Source: Planctomycetaceae bacterium (GTDB taxonomy: Bacteria; Planctomycetota; Planctomycetia; Pirellulales; Thermoguttaceae). Taken from it: a stretch of DNA of 5,153 nt. Numbering within the stretch: the first letter of the stretch is position 1; every line of letters starts with the position of its first letter. The DNA lies in NCBI GenBank assembly GCA_003509805.1, contig DOMV01000253.1:472-5624 (forward strand), read 5' to 3'. The position numbers and the translations under genes were made by a program. Below are positions 1-5,153 of the stretch, piece by piece. The notes under the pieces are model-generated. The model had not been told where the DNA came from and searched no databases. It was given only the letters and a program-made list of their open reading frames with translations.

Positions 1-3000
1 CGCCAACCGCAATCTTCATCTCGTCCGAATTGGCGAAGAGATCCGTGGCGTACATGCCGCCGCCGAAGGTGGGCAGGGCGGAGAACGAGCCAGGCGCTTC
101 GGCGCGGAAACGGTAGCTGATTGCGTACCTGCCTTGCGGCAGATAGCGGACAAACAACACCACCTTTTGATCGCGGTATTCGACATACGCGCCGAGCGCG
201 TTGCCCGTGTATCCGCTGCGGAGATCGACCGGTTCGAGCCCGGCCGCCTTTTTGTCTTCGATCAGGATCGACTCGTAATCGTTTTTGCTTTCGACGATCA
301 ACTCGATTTCGACAAGCTGTCCGCTCGGCAATCGGGCGATTTCCGTTTCGGAGTCGAGCCGTGTCCGCCGCAATTTCTCCGTCGCGTATTCGACGACCTG
401 TCCCCGGCCGCCCGCCGTGTCGGCCGTCGCGCCGCCATCCCGGTCGAGACGGTAAAACCGGCGCCGGACCTTGACTTCGAGACCCGCTTCTTTAATGTCG
501 TCCTCCAGCGAGAAATACCGCAGGTAGGCATTGAAGTAAAGCGGTCCTTCGCCTTTTTTCCGCAATTCGAGCGTGTGCCGGCCGCTTGAAAGGTCGTCCT
601 CGCCGAGCAGGAGCGTGTTGTCGAACGCGAGGAGGTTTTCCGCTGTCACCGTCGCGGTCTTCTTGACTTCGCCGTCGAGCAGGATTTCCACGGTCATATC
701 CGGCCTGTCCTCGCCGCTCGCTTGGAGAAATTCCGTAAACGCTTCCAGGCAGATCGCCGTGTCCCGGGTCGAATTCCAGTACGTCGCGTGTTTGCGGTTG
801 TTGAGCAGGTATTTCACCAGCTTCGGCGCCGTTTCGCTTTCCGGATCGGTCCGTAAAAGCAATCGCAGGTAATACGCCTGCGTTTCAAATTCGCTGCCGT
901 GCCAACACCACCAGCGCCATTGCGGCCGCCTGCGCAGATCCAGGTACGCCGTCTGGTTTTCCTCGTCGACGACCAGGTGCTGCTCCAGGATGCGCGTACA
1001 GGCGGCGACCTTGTCGACGTCGACGCCTTCGGTTGCGAGGGCGATCCCGTACATCGCGACGGCATAGAGCGAGAGTTTGGCCCGGTCGCGATCGAGATAC
1101 GCTTTCATCGCGTGCATCTCCTCGCTTCCCGTACCGCACTCGGTGAGCACCATGTAGACGAAGGCGTCTTCATTTCCGACCGTCGTTTTCCAATCGTCCC
1201 ACGCGAGATTGCGGGCCTTGCGATCCTCGTCGGACAATTCGCCGTTCCGGAGCCGCCGGACCTCGTTCCGTTGGCGGGCGATCAACCAATCGACGCCGCG
1301 CTTGAGCACGTCGTTTTCGACGGCGACGTCGTTCTGCCGGGCAAGGTCCAGGCCGCGAACGACGAGTGCGGTCAAATGGGCGTCCGAACGTTCCCCGTAC
1401 CCGCTGAACCAGCCCCAACCGCCGTCGGCGCATTGCATTTCGACCAGCCGCTTCACGCCGGCCGCGACCATCGCGTTCACCGTGTCGACCGAGTAGACCG
1501 GGTTCGCGGTTTGCGGATGTTTATCCTTGTTTTGCAGGTTCCACCGCCCGGCCCGTTCTTCCGGGTCGCCGAGCTCCTGCGCGTTCAAATTGGTGTGCGC
1601 TGTTTCCAGGGTTTCCAGGTCGACACCCATTCGTTGCAAGGCTTTTTGCGTCAGCACCGTCGGCAGGAAGCGGTTGAGCGTCTGTTCCGTGCAGCCGTAG
1701 GGATAATCGGCCAAATACGGGAGCGCGTCGATCATCGCGGCGGCCAGGGTCGGCGAAAACCGGACCGTCAACCGCGTTTCCCCGGGCTTGCGGTCGGCCG
1801 GGACGTCGATCTCGACCGTGTGCGATTCCTGTGCCGGTTTGAGATATCCCGACAGGGCGATTTGCTTTTCCATGCCGTGTACGTAAACCGGGAGCGTCCT
1901 TTGCATCGCATCCGATTCCTCGTCGGTCAGCGCTTTCATAATGATCGTCGCCTCACCGGCCTTTTTCGCATCGACTTCCCAATCGACACGCTTTTCACCC
2001 CCGGCCGGGATATTCACGGTCCGCACTTTCGATTTCTCGTCGCGCAACCCGATTCTTCCCTCTCCCTTCTCCCCCGTTCCCTCGTCCAAATCGAGCGACA
2101 CGTCCACCTTTTTCCCGCTTTCGAGATAATTATGCACATTCGCGCTGAACACCGCCCTGTCTTTTTCGACGAGGAATCGCGGCGCCTGCATCCGGATAAT
2201 CAAATCCTTGCGGGTAATCACTTCCGCCTCGCCGTAGCCGACCCGGGTCCCGGGCGCCATCGACCAGACGTTGATTTTCCAGATCGTCAGGGATTCCGGC
2301 ATCTCCAGTTCGATCCGGGCCCGGCCGTCCACATCCGTTTCCAGCGCGCCGACCCAAAGGGCCGTGTCGGCGAAATTCTGCCGGATCACTGGTTCGACCA
2401 TACCGCCGCCGTTGCTCCCCGCGTTTCCGCCGGCGTTTCCGGCAGCGTTTTCGGCAACCTGGGTTTTTGCCGCGACGCCTCCAAGCAAGATGGTTTCCCC
2501 ATCGGCCGTGTGAGCACCTGTCTTGACGGCACCGCCGAACCCGCCGAACGACATGCCGTCGAATCCCATCATCATGTGGTCACGACTGGCGAACACCGGC
2601 GAAAGCGACAGTGGAATCATGCCGCCCCGCCTCGCGGGAAACGGGATGTTTTGAAACGCGCTGTTTTGACCCAGGGACCTCATGGTCGGTTGGTCCGGCT
2701 CCGGCATCGATAAAAAGGTCGCCCCGAGATTGTCTTGGATGTTGGACGAATGGTATCGACGCCATTCCCAGAAAGCCGCCCTGATATCCTCGACGTTCGA
2801 ACCGCCGCTGATTGCTTCGACCGATTTGTCGTAGATGCTGACGACGATTTGGCCCGGGACCGGTTTGCCGTCGAGATCGGTCAGGATCAATTCCGCGGTC
2901 GCTTTGCCGCCCGGCTTGTATGTCCCGGCGGACGGTTTCACCTCCACGTTGAGAATCCGCTTCTCCGGCGGGACGGCGATTTCCCGTCGCGTTTCGTATT

Positions 3001-5153
3001 TTCGGCCGTCCGAGAGGACGACCGCTTCGAGGAAGAAATTCGGCTGGTCGCGAGGTTCGACCGGCACGACGATTTCACGGCTTTTCCCGTCGAGCCGCAA
3101 CACCCGGGGCCGCTCGTAGATACCGCTCTCCGGTTTCGTGAACAGCAGGACGGTCGCACCGGTTTTCCGCGTATTGATCCGCAACCGGACCCGTTCGCCC
3201 GGCTTGTATTCCGCTTTGTCGGGAACCAGCTCGATGTCGTTGAACGCGAACGAACCGCCGTCTGTTCGACTGCCGTGATCGGGCCCGTGGACGCAGAAAA
3301 TATAGCCGCCTTCCCGCTCGTTGCCGCTCGCGTCCTTGACCGTGCAGGAAAGCCGGTACTGTCCCGGCTCGGCGGCTCGCAGCGACACTGTTTGCATGCC
3401 GTCCCCGCCGATTTTCACGGTCTCCGTATGCACGGCGGTTTCAACGGGAAGGGAAAGGGGAGCAGGGAGCGGGGAATCGGCGTCATCGCTCCGGCCGTCG
3501 TTTTTATTGTACGAAATTTTCAGCAGGGTCACGATCGCTTCCCCGGCAACCGGTTTGCCGTCGGCGCGGCGGGTTTGCAACCGGACGTCGATCTGTTGCT
3601 CCGGTTCGTACCAACCCCGGTCGGTCGAGGCATGGACCTTGAAGGGTTCTTTCGCGACGATCACGCTTCCGCTTCCCAGGATGGTACGGCGCGATTGATC
3701 GATCACTTCGGCGCTGATCGTGTATTTCTGGTCGTCGTTCGGGAACAGGGTCTTCGCAAAGGATGTGTCGATTTTGACTTTCACGGTCCCGTCGGCCCCG
3801 ATCGGCACTTCCTGCTCGGCGACCACTTCCGGCGGACCGAAATAGCGACGGCTCCCAAATCCGGGGCCGCAAAAACCCCAGCGGTTCCAGCCGGGATACC
3901 AGTCGTAATCGTAGGCGAACCAGCCGTATCCGTTTCCGTAGAACCAGTCCCACGGTCGCTCCGGGAACCACGAGGCCACATGGGTTTCACGCAACACCTT
4001 GTATTTGACGGTCGCGTCGGCGACCGGCGCCCCGAAGAAATAGTTCGCCCTGACCACGGCCTCGAACGGTTGGCCGAGCGCCACCGGTTCCGTCGGCGCC
4101 TCGACGCTCACTTCGTATTCCGGCTTGCGGTATTCCTCGACCCGGAACGATCCGTATCCCGTGTTTATTTCAACGGTGTCCGTTTGAGCCGCGTCCGTTT
4201 GAGCAGCGCCCGTTTGCCCGTCGCCCGCTCCCGGGATGCGAGCCCAGTTCACCTCGGCCTCCCAGTTGCCGAGCGTCGCGTCGGACGGCAGCTCAAAGGT
4301 ATCGACCATCCCGCCGGCCGAATCGAGCGTGAGGGTCTTCTTGACAACCTCGTCGCCTTTCGGATCGTACAGGACGAACTCGACCGTTTTCCCCGCGAAC
4401 GGCGAACCGGACGGCTCTGCGGACAACTCGGTGGACAACTCTGCGGACAACCCCGTGAACGAATCGCCGTAATCGGCCGGGGCGAGCCAGAATTTCATTT
4501 CCACCTTGTCCTTCGGGCGGTAGACAGGCCGGTCGGAAATGAAAAACGCTTTGGCCCGACCGGTAAAATCGACGGTGCGCTTTTGAAACGAGACGCGCTC
4601 GTGAAACCAGATGTGCTCGAAGCCGAAAAAAGCGTGCCGGGCAGGCTTCCCGTCCCCGGCCGGGGTCGTCGCCGTCACCAACACCTGGAACATATTCGCG
4701 TTGCGGTTGTTATCGTTCCATTTCGCAATCGCCGCCGGCATCGCGATGAGACCGTCCGCGTCGGTTGTTCCGGTCGTTTCCGCGATCTTCGGAACCGGCT
4801 TGGCGACCTGCCCTGCGACGAGCCCTGTGTTTTGGGCGTCCCCCTCGGGATGGATCATGCCCCAACCCAGGAAATCGACCCGGGCTCCCTCCACCGGCGC
4901 ACCGCTTTCCGCGTCGGCGACATAATAGAGAGGGTTCCCGTCGACCGGGATTTTCGCGATTGCCGTGTCGTGGAGCCAGAGAACGACCGATTCGGTGTTG
5001 CCTTCCTCCATTTCGGCCCTCACCAGGTAGGCTCCGGCGGCGGTCATCGGCGTCGTTACCGTCACGACTCGGTCGCCGTGTCCCGGGGCGGGTTCGAGCG
5101 GAACCGTCCAGCGGGCGACTTCGCGGCCGAGGTATTTGCCGTAGTTTTCCGGA
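1..5153 (-). CDS. Alpha-2-macroglobulin family protein, thioester type, partial at both ends
   Basis: A minus-strand frame of 1717 codons fills the window without a stop. Domain order matches bacterial alpha-2-macroglobulins: MG domains with DRPVYRP (residues 207-213), VEEYRKPEYEV, a bait-region domain ending near SIYDKSVEAI, an MG7 domain (ALWVGALETDVDGRARIELE), the thioester motif PYGCTEQ (Cys1154, Gln1157), DGGWGW (1243-1248) in the helical thioester domain, WRWWCWHG (1412-1419), YWNSTRDTAI (from 1458) and a C-terminal MG10-like domain. By family knowledge, a protease cuts the bait, the protein collapses around it and the exposed thioester can bind it covalently, outside the cytoplasm. The start and any signal peptide lie beyond the right edge. 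The last visible residues (NSDEMKIAVG) look close to the natural C-terminus. Unusual features are the aromatic insert and several in-frame tandem repeats. No neighbour is visible, so a partner such as penicillin-binding protein 1C cannot be tested. Cys603 and Cys620 flank a hairpin and could form a disulfide. A2M membership is near certain; the role is inferred. Confidence 0.96.
2..385 (-). other. C-terminal MG10-like domain (residues about 1590-1717)
   Basis: The segment starts around LRRTRLDSETEIARLPSGQL and continues with LVEIELIVESKNDYESILIE, the strand-turn GLEPVDLRSGYTGN, VEYRDQKVVLFVRYLPQG, YAISYRFRAEAPGSFSALPT and MYATDLFANSDEMKI. These are typical of the last macroglobulin domain of bacterial A2M, equivalent in place to the receptor-binding domain of animal A2M. 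The ending NSDEMKI is normally followed within a few residues by the stop, so the gene probably ends just left of position 1. The stop itself is not in the window. Confidence 0.88.
878..1780 (-). other. Thioester domain (TED, residues about 1125-1425)
   Basis: An alpha-helical barrel domain begins near RFSPTLAAAMIDALPYLADY and carries the thioester motif directly after it. Helical segments follow with typical markers: TLNRFLPTVL, SVDTVNAMVAAGVKRLVEMQ, DGGWGWFSGYGERSD (from residue 1243), AHLTALVVRGLDLA, a paired-helix region around LSLYAVAMYGIALA, and WRWWCWHG (1412-1419) near the end. In the family this domain presents the reactive Cys-Gln bond for covalent capture of amines or hydroxyls. 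All expected landmarks are present, so the domain looks intact. Confidence 0.92.
1682..1702 (-). other. Thioester active site, PYGCTEQ
   Basis: The codons read Pro-Tyr-Gly-Cys-Thr-Glu-Gln. Cys1154 (plus 1691-1693) and Gln1157 (plus 1682-1684) are the pair that forms the internal beta-cysteinyl-gamma-glutamyl thioester in A2M and complement C3 (CxEQ). Both are present, which places this protein among the thioester-bearing bacterial A2Ms (like E. coli YfhM) rather than those that have lost the site (like YfaS). Confidence 0.93.
1793..2398 (-). other. MG7 / A2M central domain (residues about 919-1120)
   Basis: The segment contains the conserved A2M-family block: VIRQNFADTALWVGALETD, then GRARIELEMPESLTIWKINV, then SMAPGTRVGYGEAEVITRKD. 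It is the counterpart of the animal A2M stretch that ends in 'TEWKAGAFC'. It continues with RAVFSANVHNYLESGKKVDV, a further MG sheet, and ALTDEESDAMQRTLPVYVHG, which leads through a CUB-like linker into the thioester domain. A short charged Gly/Glu insertion (residues 1024-1033) sits in a loop. Confidence 0.88.
2056..2083. repeat. Heptanucleotide pyrimidine-rich tandem repeat (G-rich on minus strand)
   Basis: Four 7-base units read ttccctc, tcccttc, tcccccg and ttccctc on the plus strand. On the coding strand they become a GGGAR-type heptamer tract, similar in style to the tract at 3446-3478 but in the opposite orientation. It encodes EGTGEKGEGR (residues 1024-1033), a charged loop between two strands of the MG7 region. 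Confidence 0.7.
2399..2755 (-). other. Probable bait segment, flexible and low in complexity (residues 800-918)
   Basis: This stretch lies exactly where animal A2M carries its protease bait: after the strand SIYDKSVEAI and before the conserved MG7 start (PVIRQNFADTALWVG). It is polar and loop-like, with Pro-Glu-Pro, a dibasic site PARRGG (Arg841-Arg842), ASRD, a Met/Gly patch HMMMGFDGMSFGGFGG from residue 859, and a Gly/Asn/Ala repeat at its end. Such exposed, mixed sequence would be open to many proteases. That it acts as bait is inferred from position and composition; the exact cut sites cannot be read from the sequence. Confidence 0.65.
2411..2458. repeat. 12-base tandem repeat, four imperfect copies, in frame
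   Basis: Units are gttgctccccgc, gtttccgccggc, gtttccggcagc and gttttcggcaac. They are read as Asn every fourth residue in VAENAAGNAGGNAGSN (residues 899-914). This is the C-terminal end of the probable bait segment, immediately before the MG7 domain, so it works as a flexible Gly/Asn/Ala hinge. Confidence 0.82.
2756..3241 (-). other. Bait-region-type domain of A2M (residues about 638-799)
   Basis: The segment opens with an MG strand motif, DKAEYKPGERVRLRI, and continues with TVLLFTKPESGIYERPRVL, EVKPSAGTYKPGGKATAEL and then LDGKPVPGQIVVSIYDKSVE. This last part is the counterpart of the 'AVDQSVL' strand just before the bait in animal A2M. It ends in GGSNVEDIRAAFWEWRR (783-799), which I associate with planctomycete-type homologues. 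Repeated YKPG turns mark successive macroglobulin-fold strands. Edges are approximate. Confidence 0.85.
3446..3478. repeat. Heptanucleotide purine-rich tandem repeat (G-rich on plus strand)
   Basis: After a partial unit gggaa come four 7-base units: gggaaag, gggagca, gggagcg and gggaatc. The pattern resembles the short tandemly repeated heptamers (STRR) known from cyanobacteria and some other bacteria. It is read by the minus-strand gene as a Pro/Leu/Ser linker (SPLPAPLSLP, about residues 558-569) between an MG strand region (AIVTLLKISY) and the next strand (VKIGGDGMQTVSL). The period is not a multiple of three, yet the frame is kept across it. Confidence 0.75.
3830..3970 (-). other. Aromatic and glycine-rich insert (residues 395-441)
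   Basis: A 47-residue stretch holds 7 Trp, 6 Phe and 6 Tyr, so 19 of 47 residues are aromatic, plus 9 Gly. It reads like WDWFYGNGYGWFAYDYDWYP followed by GWNRWGFCGPGFG. It follows the MG domain with VEEYRKPEYEV and ANYFFGAPVADATVKYKV, and it precedes a normal strand pattern restarting at EVVAEQEVPIGADGTVKV. From memory, large planctomycete-type A2M proteins carry a similar aromatic segment at this point, so it is probably a lineage feature rather than unique. Its role is unknown; a surface-exposed, carbohydrate-binding or membrane-contacting loop would be speculation. Confidence 0.8.
4176..4220. repeat. 15-base tandem repeat, three imperfect copies, in frame
   Basis: Units are gtgtccgtttgagcc, gcgtccgtttgagca and gcgcccgtttgcccg. 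The first two differ at two positions; the third is more diverged. On the coding strand they give a Gln-Thr-Asp/Gly-Ala-Ala repeat (about residues 312-326). It lies between the end of the MG2-like domain and the next MG domain, which opens with FRVEEYRKPEYEV, so it probably lengthens an interdomain linker. Confidence 0.85.
4253..4546 (-). other. MG2-like domain (A2M_N type, residues about 203-300)
   Basis: The segment starts FFISDRPVYRPKDKV, the hallmark of the A2M N-terminal macroglobulin domain, in which a tyrosine-arginine-proline turn precedes a strand. It continues with VEFVLYDPKGDEVVKKTLTL and a closing strand pair around DTFELPSDATLGNWEAEV, the usual end of this domain. Between the first and second strands there is a short Ser/Glu/Leu repeat insertion (residues 234-246) that looks like an expanded loop. 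The fold assignment rests on these motifs; the edges are estimates. Confidence 0.82.
4416..4451. repeat. 12-base tandem repeat, three copies, in frame
   Basis: Three adjacent units read tctgcggacaac, tcggtggacaac and tctgcggacaac. The outer two are identical and the middle one differs at two bases. The period is a multiple of three, so the minus-strand gene reads it as LSAE, LSTE, LSAE (about residues 234-246) in a loop of the MG2-like domain. It looks like a slippage-type expansion that left the frame intact. Confidence 0.9.
4547..5153 (-). other. N-terminal macroglobulin-like domains (residues 1-202)
   Basis: This is the first visible part of the protein. It is beta-rich by pattern, with alternating hydrophobic residues in stretches such as AGAYLVRAEME and a segment reading LWLHDTAIAKIPVDGNPLYY followed by VADAESGAPVEGARVDF. 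That second part is the typical 'ornament of gained function' wording of A2M and carboxypeptidase-regulatory-like folds, in which a domain carries modifiable properties between strands (SGAPVEGA). It should correspond to the MG1 to early MG region. The true N-terminus is outside the window, so the number of MG domains before this point is unknown. Domain edges are approximate. Confidence 0.7.

Noticed and set aside
121..872. Plus-strand open frames at 121-474, 134-589 and 573-872
   Set aside because: They overlap conserved C-terminal A2M sequence on the other strand and translate to low-complexity Arg/Pro/Ser-rich peptides with no domain signal.
899..2713. Long plus-strand open frame of 604 codons as a gene
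   Set aside because: It lies wholly opposite conserved A2M sequence, in codon register with it. Its product is Arg/His/Pro-rich with no recognisable motif. Absence of three rare codons in the real gene explains it.
2056..3478. The two heptamer tracts as ends of a mobile element (inverted repeats)
   Set aside because: They are similar in style only, not exact inverted copies, and the sequence between them is conserved A2M coding sequence with no transposase.
2130..3990. Smaller minus-strand frames (for example 3504-3971, 2938-3159, 2130-2357) as separate genes
   Set aside because: They are in a different frame from the continuous 1717-codon A2M frame, which is supported by family motifs throughout.
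4416..4451. Repeated tggacaac-like words as DnaA boxes or an origin
   Set aside because: They do not match the DnaA box TTATCCACA, they lie inside a conserved gene, and the 12-base period fits a coding repeat.
2835..4925. Plus-strand frames at 2835-3119, 3321-3698, 4236-4472 and 4611-4925
   Set aside because: All lie antisense to well-supported MG-domain coding sequence, with compositions typical of shadow frames.

Overview
The whole window is one protein-coding gene. On the minus strand, a single reading frame (codons at plus positions 2-4, 5-7 ... 5150-5152) stays open for 1717 codons and runs off both ends. I translated it by hand from end to end and found no in-frame stop and no frameshift. 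It encodes most of a very large bacterial alpha-2-macroglobulin (A2M) family protein, a thioester-dependent protease trap. The start codon and signal sequence lie beyond position 5153. The stop codon lies beyond position 1, probably only a few residues away. Residue numbers used here count from the first complete codon in the window (5150-5152 = residue 1).

Layout in the direction of transcription, right to left: N-terminal macroglobulin-like beta domains (residues about 1-202); an MG2-like domain with the motif DRPVYRP (about 203-300); further MG domains interrupted by a very aromatic Trp/Tyr/Phe/Gly-rich segment (395-441); a bait-region-type domain (about 638-799); a flexible stretch where the protease bait is expected (about 800-918); the MG7/A2M domain (about 919-1120); the thioester domain with an intact Cys-Thr-Glu-Gln site (1154-1157); and a C-terminal MG10-like domain (about 1590-1717).

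The sequence is GC-rich (around 60% by eye). The protein style, namely the aromatic insert, the GGSNVEDIRAAFWEWRR-like segment after the bait domain and the DGGWGWF motif, reminds me of large A2M proteins from Planctomycetota and related PVC bacteria. That assignment comes from memory of the family, not from a search. Such proteins are normally exported to the periplasm or cell surface, where they are thought to trap foreign proteases.

No RNA gene, mobile element, CRISPR array, promoter or terminator is visible, as expected for a window wholly inside one gene. The least expected signal is a set of five short tandem repeats embedded in the reading frame. Two have a 7-base period and lie in opposite orientations, two have a 12-base period and one has a 15-base period. 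All appear to sit in linker or loop positions. A 604-codon plus-strand frame at 899-2713 lies codon-for-codon opposite the real gene and is judged an artefact. I see no new multi-gene system here.
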